From positions 8,450,036 through 8,514,035 of the forward strand of contig CP136069.1 in NCBI GenBank assembly GCA_032622095.1: a DNA stretch of 64,000 nt, written 5' to 3'. Position numbers and translations under genes: made by a program. How positions within the stretch are numbered: the first letter of the stretch is position 1; every line of letters starts with the position of its first letter. Positions 46,309-57,345 of this stretch are shown here, in pieces. This DNA is from Siphonodentalium dalli (taxonomy: Eukaryota > Mollusca > Scaphopoda > Gadilida > Siphonodentaliidae). Under the pieces are notes generated by a model that saw only the letters and a list, made by a program, of their open reading frames with translations, did not search any database and was not told the origin of the DNA.

Positions 46309-47341
46309 CTCTCGGGCTCCAAATAAACGTGCAGACCCAAATAATTGTGCAGGGGGGGGACTTTGATTGAAAATTAATAAACGTGCAGACCCAAATAATA
46401 GTGCAGGGGGGGATTTCCAGCAAATGTTTATAAAGTTAACAGTGAGGACGTGAAATTTTTATATTTTATACATAACTCGGCAAGCTTTTTCTTCTCCGCA
46501 AGATTATATTTTATTTATTTTTTGACAAAAAGTGTCCGCCATGTTTAAATTCTCATGGGGAAACAACAACAATTTTTACAGAAATTCCCTAAAGACAGTG
46601 CGTAAAGAGGCCCCGATATTTTATTCTACATCCATTTTTAATTATAGACTAAGCTTCCCAACTATACACTTTCAATGATCCAAATATTTTATAAACCTCT
46701 CATAAAACTGTTGGATTATGGCAGTATTGAGTGTTTTATTGAGATCATTAAAACGAAAATATCTGGTGCCTAAATGGAGCCCCACACTGCCACAGTAAAA
46801 AATTCCGGTAAGCACGTGGTGCGTCCCCCCTAATAATGAGATAATCCTGATGAAAATGTGCGCAAACGTCATGGATACACGCTTAATCGGAAACCGATGG
46901 GTCCACTTTTAAAGGCATGCGGGGAGGGGAAATGTGTATTCTGGAAGAACATGGTGCGTCCCCCTGATAATGAGATAATCCTAACAATCACGTGCGCGAA
47001 AGTAATGGATACTCGGCTTACTAGTCGGATGCGACCACTTTTAAATGAATGTGGGGAGGTAAACACCCTGGCTCACCCTGCTATTTTCATTTTGGGAATC
47101 CTCTCAAGCGAGTGACGTATTGACTATAATAACTGTCAAACTGTTTACCTAAATTTGAAGTGAAAACATGTTTTACGGTTGTATAACTTTCACTTTGTTG
47201 ATGAATTTGACGGTTCACTTTTGGTACAAATTATTTTACTGAAAAATAAATAAACGTGCAGACCCAAATAAGCAGCGTACAGGGGGGAATTTTCCTCCTG
47301 AAATAATAAACGTGCATGCACGTTTATTTGGAGCCCGAGAG
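46309..47341. mobile_element. TA-target transposon in the array, family G (copy 1)
   Basis: The ends CTCTCGGGCTCCAAATAAAC and its complement are flanked by TA (46307-46308 and 47342-47343). Excising it with one TA restores the array consensus GATATCTATCATATC. Subterminal copies of AATAAACGTGCAGACCCAAA occur near 46321, 46377 and 47248. Two diverged tandem segments lie at about 46800-46925 and 46940-47060. No transposase. The TA target fits a Tc1/mariner-like class by inference. Confidence 0.88.
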
Positions 47342-48296
47342 TATCATATCTATAATATTAATTATTAATTCTATCCCATCAATTGTCATTAACTGGTACC
47401 TTCTCGCATGCTTGTGAAGTAGCCAGCGATAGCCGCGATATCTATCATATCTATAATATTAATTATTAATTCTATCCCATCTATTGTCATTAACTGGTAC
47501 CTTCTCGCATGATTGTGAAGAAGCCAGTGATAGCGCGATATCTATAATATTAATTATATCCCATCTATTGTCATTAAATGGTACCTTCTCGCATGCTTGT
47601 GAAGAAGCCAGTGATAGCCGCGATATCTATCATATCTATCATATCTATAATATTAATTATTAATTATATCCCATCTATTGTCATTAACTGGTACCTTCTC
47701 GCATGCTTGTGAAGAAGCCAGTGATAGCCGCGATATCTATCATATCTATAATATTAATTATTAATTCTATCCCATCTATTGTCATTAACTGGTACCTTCT
47801 CGCATGCTTGTGAAGAAGGCAGTGATAGCCGCGATATCTATAATATTAATTATATCCCATCTATTGTCATTAACTGGTACCTTCTCGCATGATTGTGAAG
47901 AAGCCAGTGATAGCCGCGATATCTATAATATTAATTCTATCCCATCTATTGTCATTAACTGGTACTTTCTCGCATGCTTGTGAAGAAGCCAGTGATAGCC
48001 GCGATATCTATAATATTAATTATATCCCATCTATTGTCATTAACTGGTACCTTCTTGCATGCTTGTGAAGAAGCCAGTGATAGCCGCGATATCTATCATA
48101 TCTATAATATTAATTATTAATTATATCCCATCTATTGTCATTAACTGGTACCTTCTCGCATGCTTGTGAAGAAGCCAGTGATAGCCGCGATATCTATCAT
48201 ATCTATAATATTAATTATTAATTCTATCCATCTATTGTCATTAACTGGTACCTTCTCGCAAGCTTGTGAAGAAGCCAGTGATAGCCGTGATATCTA

Positions 48297-49339
48297 CTCT
48301 CGGGCTCCAAATAAACGTGCAGACCCAAATAATTGTGCAGGGGGGGACTTTCATTGAAAATTAATAAACGTGCAGACCCAAATAATAGTGCAGGGGGGGG
48401 ATTTCCAGCAAATGTTTATAAAGTTAACAGTGAGGACGTGAAATTTTTATATTTTATACATAACTCGGCAAGCTTTTTCTTCTCCGCAAGATTATATTTT
48501 ATTTATTTTTTGACAAAAAGTGTCCGCCATGTTTAAATTCTCATGGGGAAACAACAACAATTTTTACAGAAATTCCCTAAAGACAGTGCGTAAAGAGGCC
48601 CCGATATTTTATTCTACATCCATTTTTAATTATAGACTAAGCTTCCCAACTATACACTTTCAATGATCCAAATATTTTATAAACCTCTCATAAAACTGTT
48701 GGATTATGGCAGTATTGAGTGTTTTATTGAGATCATTAAAACGAAAATATCTGGTGCCTAAATGGAGCCCCACACTGCCACAGTAAAAAATTCCGGTAAG
48801 CACGTGGTGCGTCCCCCCTAATAATGAGATAATCCTGATGAAAACGTGCCCAAATGTCATGGATACACGCTTAATCGGAAACCGATGGGTCCACTTTTAA
48901 AGGCATGCGGGGAGGGGAAATGTGTATTCTGGAAGAACATGGTGACATGGTGCGTCCCCCTGATAATGAGATAATCCTAACAATCACGTGCGCGAAAGTA
49001 ATGGATACTCGGCTTACTAGTCGGATGCGACCACTTTTAAATGAATGTGGGGAGGTAAACACCCTGGCTCACCCTGCTATTTTCATTTTTGGGAATTCCT
49101 CTCAAGCGAGTGACGTATTGACTATAATAACTGTCAAACTGTTTACCTAAATTTGAAGTGAAAACATGTTTTACGGTTGTATAACTTTCACTTTGTTGAT
49201 GAATTTGACGGTTCACTTTTGGTACAAATTATTTTACTGAAAAATAAATAAACGTGCAGACCCAAATAAGCAGCGTACAGGGGGGAATTTTCCTCCTGAA
49301 ATAATAAACGTGCATGCACGTTTATTTGGAGCCCGAGAG
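48297..49339. mobile_element. TA-target transposon in the array, family G (copy 2)
   Basis: Almost identical to copy 1, with the same insertion point within a unit carrying the same variants (AAGCTTGTG, GCCGTGATATC). The start-to-start offset is 1988 bp. An 8-bp duplication (GGTGACAT near 48950) is one of few differences. It is a product of array duplication, not an independent insertion. Confidence 0.9.
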
Positions 49340-50026
49340 TATCATATCTATAATATTAATTATTAATTCTATCCCATCAATTGTCATTAACTGGTACCTT
49401 CTCGCATGCTTGTGAAGTAGCCAGCGATAGCCGCGATATCTATCATATCTATAATATTAATTATTAATTCTATCCCATCTATTGTCATTAACTGGTACCT
49501 TCTCGCATGATTGTGAAGAAGCCAGTGATAGCCGCGATATCTATAATATTAATTATATCCCATCTATTGTCATTAAATGGTACCTTCTCGCATGCTTGTG
49601 AAGAAGCCAGTGATAGCCGCGATATCTATCATATCTATAATATTAATTATTAATTATATCCCATCTATTGTCATTAACTGGTACCTTCTCGCATGCTTGT
49701 GAAGAAGCCAGTGATAGCCGCGATATCTATCATATCTATAATATTAATTATTAATTCTATCCCATCTATTGTCATTAACTGGTACCTTCTCGCATGCTTG
49801 TGAAGAAGCCAGTGATAGCCGCGATATCTATCATATCTATAATATTAATTATTAATTCTATCCCATCTATTGTCATTAACTGGTACCCTCTCGCATGCTT
49901 GTGAAGTAGCCAGCGATAGCCGCGATATCTATAATATTAATTATTAATTCTATCCCATCTATTGTCATTAACTGGTACCTTCTCGCATGATTGTGAAGAA
50001 GCCAGTGATAGCCGCGATATCTATAA

Positions 50027-50994
50027 GGCCAAACTTTTTTATTTTACTGCTTTACGGATCCGCCGACCCTGTTTTCTGTGGTGGGACAAGGAAATAAAAA
50101 TCAAATATAATTTTTATTTTTATTTTCACAGCCGACAGCTGTTTCTGCTTATCAGTAACAAATTATCTAACCACATTTCACTGATTAAAGATGCATAGGA
50201 CACACCAACTATAGATATCTCTGGCTTTAATTACTGAGAAGTCAGCTTGAGTTTATATGTGTCCGCCACCAAGATACCTGTATGCTTTCTATAAATCTTG
50301 ACATCTCTTTAAAACTTTAAATGGCCTTTAGAATACATTTTGTATTCCTGGGAATTTATGGTGATCTTTATGACTGAAGACCAATAACAGTCCACAAGGT
50401 TTCTTAGATAGGAATGACAAACTAATGAGTATGTGGGTTTGCTCAAGTTACACATTCACTTTTTATCACTACCACTAATCTCACCATTCCCATGTGTGTA
50501 TTATAACCCTCTCTAATCTAAATACTCATTGACCAGACAAGTAGATTCCTTACGAAATGTTCAGATAATAAGTTCAACAAGTTCTAAACTTATTATCTGA
50601 ACATTTCCCACCAAATAATAGGAATCCTTCTGCAAATATATTATCTGTCGGTTACTTATTTTTCCATGATATCCATCCAGATGAATAATGGACTTTTTCA
50701 ATGTATACATTATAACTGAATGGGGGAGTCCATTTATTTCTGGATTGTTTCAATATTATTCAATAATCTGAGCTATGTTTCAAATAATAGTACTGGATTT
50801 GAATTTTGTGATATACATCCGAAAAGTGTTCTCTATAAATGACTGACAGAGAATTATAAAGACACAGTTACCACCTTAGCGACTGTCCAAAAAAAATAAA
50901 ATGATTCAAGCATTTTATTTTATTTTGTCGACCAACCCTACCAAAACAAGGTTAAACAAATCTGTATAAAGCAGAAAAATTAAAAAGTTTGGCC
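50027..50994. mobile_element. Element with TAA target between array and exon 4
   Basis: The ends GGCCAAACTTTTTTATTTTA and its near-complement (TAAAAAGTTTGGCC) are flanked by TAA (50024-50026 and 50995-50997). A TAA target is typical of Harbinger/PIF elements. It contains a fragment of the TTAACCC/CAGATAATAAGTTCAAC hairpin family (about 50505-50660). Removing it makes the array continuous into exon 4. Confidence 0.8.
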
Positions 50995-51037
50995 TAATAT
51001 TAATTATTAATTCTATCCCATCTATTATCATTAACAG

Positions 51038-51182
51038 GGACCTTCTCGCATGCTTGTGAAGAAGCCAGTGATAGCCGCGATATCTGGATACGCTGTGGCA
51101 GGTGGCCTTGAATTGGCATTAATGTGCGACCTTCGTGTCGTGGAAGAAACAGCTATAATGGGTGTTTTCTGCAGGCGCTTTG
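51038..51182 (+). CDS. Crotonase-family enzyme, exon 4 (second oxyanion-hole block)
   Basis: This exon encodes residues 119-166 plus one base. [20 protein letters not shown] leads into [17 protein letters not shown]. The Gly pair at 140-141 supplies the second oxyanion-hole amide. Glu143 aligns with catalytic Glu144 of mammalian enoyl-CoA hydratase. The place of its partner Glu164 is Cys163 (GVFCRRFG), a pattern I recall from a bacterial subgroup of crotonases, so the chemistry may differ from simple hydration. The acceptor is ATTAACAG and the donor GTGAGA. Its first 48 bases are also the coding part of the tandem array upstream, whose 25 copies all lack this AG. Confidence 0.93.
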
Positions 51183-51214
51183 GTGAGAACAAATTCTAAT
51201 AAGGAACTCAATAC

Positions 51215-51390
51215 TAGTAATGCCCTAATTAATCGACTCCCTAACCACATCAGAATTATGGGTAACTTTTCAGGATTTAGTCCCCGAGAGCTTTCCGATG
51301 AATGGCAACAAGCCATATTTTCGACTAAATCCTGAAAAGTTACCCATAATTCTGCTGTGGTTAGGGAGTCAATTAATTAGGGCATTACAG
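51215..51390. mobile_element. Palindromic MITE, family A, shortened centre (copy 15)
   Basis: AGTAATGCCCTAATTAATCG to GGGCATTACAG. The left arm lacks the part next to the centre. It starts 32 bp after the exon 4 donor. Confidence 0.82.
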
Positions 51391-51654
51391 TATACACAAA
51401 GAAGTTCAAATTATGAGATATTATTGAAGCTGATAGACATGTGGCCATCTAAATTAGAACTAAATTGTCATTGAATGATCTTATATATACATCGGTGTGC
51501 ACACAAGTCCAGAGGCAGAAGACGTATCTTGATTGGTACAAAGGTGGAAAACAGGGACGTGACTAGAGGATCTTTCGGGGGGTATCCACCTTGAAATTTC
51601 CAATGCACCACCCCTCCCCTTGAACCAGACTAATCTCCTACGTTTGCGAAATAC

Positions 51655-51843
51655 GCAATGTGGGCTAGCATCACCAAATTTAACCTCTGTGGACCTCATT
51701 CCGCTTAGGCCTCAACTGCTACGGGGGACCTAGTATCAGATTGAAGTTCCCCAGTTTAAGTAGGTACTATGTTCATCCATTGGTCACCTCAATTATGCAT
51801 TTTATCTTCTGCAAATTAGGGGATATAGAAACTGAATAGAAGG
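51655..51843. mobile_element. MITE family B, right part of a long form
   Basis: Half a hairpin (GGCTAGCATCACCAAATTTA) is followed by the family centre to GGGGATATAGAAACTGAATA. Confidence 0.65.
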
Positions 51844-51866
51844 GACTTGGGATTTTTGGTAGACTT

Positions 51867-51920
51867 TCATTTCGTCGACGTCGACCTAATCGACAAATCG
51901 TTTCAACACTAACATTCTCT
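51867..51920 (-). repeat. Fragment of hAT-like terminus
   Basis: CGACCTAATCGACAAATCGT followed by TTCAACACTA is the complement of the end of the element at 59797-61433. Confidence 0.55.
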
Positions 51921-51942
51921 TGTAGACTCATCCTGTCCACTA

Positions 51943-52032
51943 ACTCCAGATCTAATTTACGTTTTCTCACTATCTCCAGATCTAGTGTACATTTTCTCAC
52001 TCTCTCCAGATCTAATGTACGTTTTCTCAGAC
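51943..52032 (+). repeat. 30-bp tandem repeat, three units
   Basis: CTCCAGATCTAGTGTACATT followed by TTCTCACTCT, three times with few changes. Confidence 0.85.
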
Positions 52033-53574
52033 TTTCTTTGAAACTCATCATGTGAGTATTTTTAGAATTGAATGGGAGAATTCAGAAATTTTATTTACCA
52101 GAAAATCGGTGGGTCAAAATATGGTCATTCTTAATATTTTTTGCCCATTTGAAAATTTCTTAGGCCAATTATATTTCGGGAATTCAAAACTAATTATCAT
52201 TAAATAAAATTGGGTTTATTAAATATATAGTGATGAGCCGATGATCAGAAACGAAATCGAAATCGGCCGATTATGGCCCATCGGATGACAATCGGCACTT
52301 GGGTTTCAACATCGGCTTGACCGATTATCTAAATAATAATCAGGTGCTTGTTTTTCTTCAATATTAAAACTGTGTTAAATATGATGATGTTTTGTTGAAT
52401 AAATGACCAGTAAACATGGGGAAAGTGTTACCAAACACAAACTTGATGATATACAGCCATGTTCTCTTCAGAATACCATTATCCGGGGTCTATATTTGAA
52501 CAATATATTACAACGGGGATCGCCGTGGAAGCATTTGACACTTTGGGTTCGAGCGAGCTAGGATGACGCCACATTAAAGTCATTAGCTTCACTCCCGGTG
52601 GGTATATATTTGATGTCAGACAGAACTGTACCCGATATATCACAAGAAAGGTCATAAAAAACTAGAAAGAAAACCCCAATGTGGCATATTATTAGTGCGG
52701 TACTCGCCCTGTATTAAATTGTTGAAAACTGCGATCAGAGTATGAAATCTTCTCAGATACAAACATATTTTTGGAGCGAATCAGCGCGCGGAGTGTCATG
52801 GAATGATATTTGGAGGAAATCGGAACCGCCCGAATAATGACGATCGGCTGGCACGCACGGCTGAGAGAACAGCCAAAAATAATAGCCGGCATGTCGATAA
52901 CCGAAAGTAGATTCAACAAAAAGAAAAAAAAACAAAATAATAGGGGGCCTATCTCCAAGTTTTCTAAGTAAAATGTTGACAATTAATTGGCAATTGGCAA
53001 CTAACAAAGTTTTCACACTCTGTATATATATTCTATATGATCCTATATGGAATGTTTGCAAATTTAGGAGAGAATGAGTGCGTATTCACAGTGTGAAAAA
53101 GACGATTGGCACAGCTCCGAAATTATCCAGGTTCACCAATAATAAACAAATCTGGGAATGTTGGGGACCTCATAATTAGCCTAAATAAACACTATGTCAA
53201 TACAATTAAGCTGATTTAATCCCTTCTAATCCCCTTCTCTGGGGCCGTCTTCGCGTGGGGCCGTCTTCGTATGTAATGGGGCCGACTTCGCGCGGGCCGA
53301 CTTCTCCAGATACCATCTATAAATCACAATAGACCAATCGTGCTGAACTAGATCGATTGGTCTTCCTGACACAGTGGTCACTGTTGTAAGAGATTTCTTG
53401 AATATTGAAATTTTGTTTGCTTGAAGATTTGTTCAAATTTATAATGAATATTACCAGCAAAAAATTATACCTTGTCTTTCATTAGTTTCAAAATAAATCA
53501 GAATTAATTTTTTACAAAAAAATGGTTGTAACTTGAAAGAACAATTTAGAGTAGGCCTACTCCCTTTATCCAAG

Positions 53575-53700
53575 ATTCATGCTGGCTGTGAAAGACCGAT
53601 CGGTCTATTTTAGCCCGATCGGTCTATTTAGCCCGATCGATCTATTTTAGCCCGATCGATCTATTTTAGCCCGATCGGGCTATTATTGATTGATCGGTGG
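53575..53700. repeat. Short tandem repeat GATCGRTCTATTTTAGCCC
   Basis: About five 18-20-bp units, repeated in shorter form at 53840-53900. They lie inside the TTAA element. Copy 1 has a related but unexpanded site near 41630-41690. Confidence 0.85.
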
Positions 53701-53989
53701 TTCACACAGACCTGTAGGATATGCGCGCTATAGCATATAGATAAGGAGTTTCATGTATGGGAGGCCCATTTCACTTGAAAGAACAATTTAGAGTAGGCCT
53801 ACTCCCTTTATCCAAGATTCATGCTGGCTGTGAAAGAACGATCGGTCTATTTTAGCCCGATCGGTCTATTTTAGCCCGATCGGGCTATTATTGATTGATC
53901 GGTGGTTCACCCAGACCTGTAGGATATGCGCGCTATAGCATATAGATAAGGCGTTTCATGTATGGGAGGCCCATTTCACATTTATTATT

Positions 53990-55620
53990 TATTTATGGTC
54001 AAGCGCAAATATTTCGCAAAATAACATCTATCATTTGCGCTTCAGTGTAAATCATTTGCGCAAATAAAAATTAATATGCATTGATATCACCCCCCTGAAT
54101 TAATTTTAAATGGCACAGACCCACCATATGAGGGAAGCAACCCCCCAGTATCTCTTTTATGACCATGGAAATGGTAGAGATATGTGCAGGATATATCTCT
54201 TTTATAAAATATACTAGATCTCTGGGATGGAGACACAAATTATTGGGGACAGGGATGCTGATAATATGAAAATTGGGGTTTTTCCCCAATTTCAAGTCAA
54301 TAAGTACACCATATGAGGGAAGCGAGTCCCCAGTAACCCCGAATTCCATATTTATTGCCATGGAAATGGTTTATATCTGTGTAGGAGATGTCCCTTTAAT
54401 AAAATATACTAGAGCTCATCGGAGTGAGGCACCAATTCTTGGGACACCAGGGACAGAGATGCTGATATATGCATATGGAAATGTTTTTTCTTCAATGTTT
54501 CAGTATTATATAGGGCTACTACTATGGGTCCATGATAATATACTATGAGATGGACTCTTATCATTCACAATCAGAGGGAAGTAAGGGAGTGTTAGGTATT
54601 TGCGGTTAAGCACAAATATTTGAGCTTAAGTGAAATAAATAACAAATGTGAAAAGGGCCTCCCATATACAGGAAGTCATTATCATATGGAGATAAGTTTC
54701 ATAATTATTGACTTCTTTTGGGGACATATCTTGTAATCATATGTAGCTCACCGGCATTCAAATAAAACTTATATATGTGTAACTGCACCGCAACTCCATG
54801 CACAGGCACATTGCACTGTTACACAAGTCTGTCCCTAACTCCCCTCTGATTGTGAATGATTGAGTCCATCTCATAGTAGATTATCATGCGCCCATGGTAA
54901 CATTTTGAATTGCATTAACTTATGGGAAGCCATTTTCACATTTTATATTAGCTAATTGCACTTAAGCGTAAATCATTTACGCTTAAGCGGATTTCATTTA
55001 CACTTAAGCGTAATTGAAATGAATTATGCTTAAGCAAATACATGTACCTAACTCCAGTCCTTCCCATGAGGAAAACACAGCGAGAGCATTTATTTGCTCC
55101 CGTAATTCAGAAGACGGGTGTAATATTGCACCCATACTTTAATTGTAAGTTGGGTTTTTCTCAAACAAGAGGCATTGTGGAATAGACCTATGTCTAGTTA
55201 CACTTTAATATGCCATAGTTGAACTGAGCTGGTAACGGATCTAAATAAACCTTCAAATAGTTCACTATTGAACCAACAATGATAGTCTCCATTAGTATTT
55301 TGAGATGAGGGACGGGTGCGAATTTTAGCACCCGTGATTTGAAAATTACGAGCGTGTACGCGTGCGCGAGCAATCACTCCCGTCTCCTGGGAAGGACTGT
55401 AACTCCAACTGGTTTCCTTAGTCTGAATATCCATCTTAGTATGGGATCTGGGTGGAGTCCTCACCTATGTTTGAGTGATGTTTTATGGCCTGAGTTAATT
55501 TGAGTTTAGAGAAAATCGCATGGGAGTCTTTTTTACATTTATTATTTATTTGCATACAAATATTTTCTCTTAAGCGTAAAGCAATTGCGCTTACTTAGTG
55601 CAAATACCCAACACTTCTTT
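53990..55620. repeat. Array of CTTAAG-centred palindromes (copy 2)
   Basis: Same kind as 39290-41400 but sparser. Typical units are GCACTTAAGCGTAAATCATT and TTACGCTTAAGCG. Confidence 0.85.
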
Positions 55621-57208
55621 ACTTCCATCCAATTTTAACTGTCAATGATTGAGTCCATCTTACGGTATATTTATTAGGGCCTATATAAACTCAAAAATTG
55701 AAGAAAACATAATTCCATATGGATATCAATATCAGCATCGCTGTCCCAAACAGATATGGTCTGTACTAGAATAGTGAATAGCAATATGGCACACATGTAG
55801 AATTGTACAGGTAATTAAACATTTTGAAATACACATGTAAGACAACTCTTTCTGCACGATACTGTACCTGCGGCAGATCGATCATAAAATCGGTCAACTA
55901 TTACAAATTTCTATAAATAGTAACATTTTCAACTGTAATACCGTTGTTCATTGCTCGATCCTGACCACTTTGATTATAATCCTTTTCCATAACTCGGTCA
56001 ATGTTCTTCCGTTGGTGACTTCAGGCAATAATTCCTTTTCTATCCCTCCCATTCGAATTGACTACCGCTTGTTTTTCGTTTTATAAAGCTGATGTGACGC
56101 TATTCCAGCAAACGGCCTCCCCCCCCACGGAAGCCATCTTCTGAGAACGAAAGCCGACTCAATCCCGACCAAGTCGGAAGTGTTCGGGTGTTTCCGCGAC
56201 TGCACAAGACAACCAATGAGTTTATTTATTTCGCGATTACAGTGGAATTATTCGTCCCGATTGAGGGAAAGTAAATAGTTAGTTACGTGGCCGTATAATT
56301 AGTACAAACTGATATCTGGTTGGGTATTTCGTGTATGGGTGTTATTTTATTCACTCTTCCCACGGAATAACGCAGGGAACTCAATTGTGAGGTTCAATTT
56401 ACGTTTCACATCACTTTAACATGATTGTGCATATCTATTATATATAGTGTAGTGTGTTTACAACATCCTCATTGTTCCACCAATTAACAAATACTATTCA
56501 ACATAATGACCACTATTAATCACCAGTATTCACACTGATATCAGGTCAGCCAGTGACCTCAATGACCTCTTATATATAAGTTGTCAGCAGTTACAAGTGT
56601 TATTCAGGTGTCTCTACAGTTGAGATCAGAATAATGTAGTATAAAATCAAAAGTCCTTCCTCAGATGGAGAAGGCCTCATTTTGGATTCTTGTAATGATA
56701 ATATTTTATTAATTGAATAGGGAATAAATACATTGGTAACAATTATTAATATTATAATTGTTTTTATATGTAATTAAATAATTGTTCCTGTTTTGATGTG
56801 AACGGTCATGCACTCTTCTAAGTTGTCATCACGGCAACTGCCAAAACTCACCTGTGTTAGTGGTTGTAGCCCAGAATTTAGACCCCCCCTATTGACTTAT
56901 ATTGTATCTCACGTGACTTTGTTATTGAAATCAAGCTTTCCGATTGGTTGGCTACTCGACTATATTAGTCGTAGTTGTATACTACGCCTTCAAGTCTCTC
57001 CCATCGTGCACTATGCATATGTAGTTTTGACTACTAAAAATAGTAACGAACACTACATCAAACTTTGTTCTGAAACTACTTGTTATTTCGCCGCTGATCC
57101 AAATTAAAGCTTCAGTAAGGCGAACATTAATTGTCGGAACTTAGTAAAAGTTGAAAATAGTGGTTTGCCTTTAATTTCTGCATTTGTTCGATACAATATA
57201 ATAATTAG

Positions 57209-57345
57209 AGCATGACTTGTCATGAAGTACGCGGATATAGTGCATAGTGCGGTTGTGTAGTTCACTCCGCTTCGCGTCGTGAACTACACAACCTCACTAT
57301 GCACTATATCGGCGTATTTCACTCCAAGCCATGCTCTATTTATTA
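57209..57345. repeat. Inverted repeat, MITE-like
   Basis: Arms AGCATGACTTGTCATGAAGT...TATAGTGCATAGTG and CACTATGCACTATATC...AAGCCATGCT, with an inner arm GTTGTGTAGTTCAC. It is nested in the hAT-like element. Confidence 0.7.

Larger units (their letters stand above)
45536..51085 (+). repeat. Exon-boundary minisatellite (array ending in live exon 4)
   Basis: The unit of about 85-105 bp is TAATATTAATT(ATTAATT)CTATCCCATCTATTGTC-ATTAACTGGTACCTTCTCGC followed by ATGCTTGTGAAGAAGCCAGT-GATAGCCGCGATATCT and an optional ATCATATCT. Twenty-five such units lie in three blocks: 45578-46308 (8), 47342-48296 (10) and 49340-50026 (7), after one degenerate unit at 45536. Transposons at 46309, 48297 and 50027 separate the blocks. 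The last unit (50995-51085) is the real intron 3 end plus 48 coding bases of exon 4. It differs from the consensus at only about three positions over the shared 85 bp. Confidence 0.95.
52578..56415 (-). mobile_element. TTAA element, family T (copy 2), inverse orientation
   Basis: TTAA on both sides (52574-52577 and 56416-56419). AGTCATTAGCTTCACTCCC to CGTTTCACATCACT. It is the inverse of 38509-42407 over most of its length. The uninterrupted host site survives as CCATGTTAACAT at 15541. It contains a 242-bp direct duplication (53531-53772, 53773-53980) not seen in copy 1. Confidence 0.85.

Noticed and set aside
45416-46340. Frames containing [20 protein letters not shown]
   Set aside because: This is the array unit read in a different frame from exon 4; it stays open only because the unit is repeated.
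46672-47066. Minus-strand frames in the family G transposon as a transposase
   Set aside because: Short (about 65 codons), duplicated within the element, and without a DDE or helix-turn-helix pattern that I recognise.
48160-48357. Open frame starting [12 protein letters not shown] as a small gene
   Set aside because: It is one unit of the exon-derived array read through into intronic repeat and transposon. It has no acceptor and no independent gene structure.
56808-57107. A 99-codon plus-strand frame as an exon of the crotonase gene
   Set aside because: It has no crotonase motif and lies inside the hAT-like element between exons 4 and 5, which join in phase without it.
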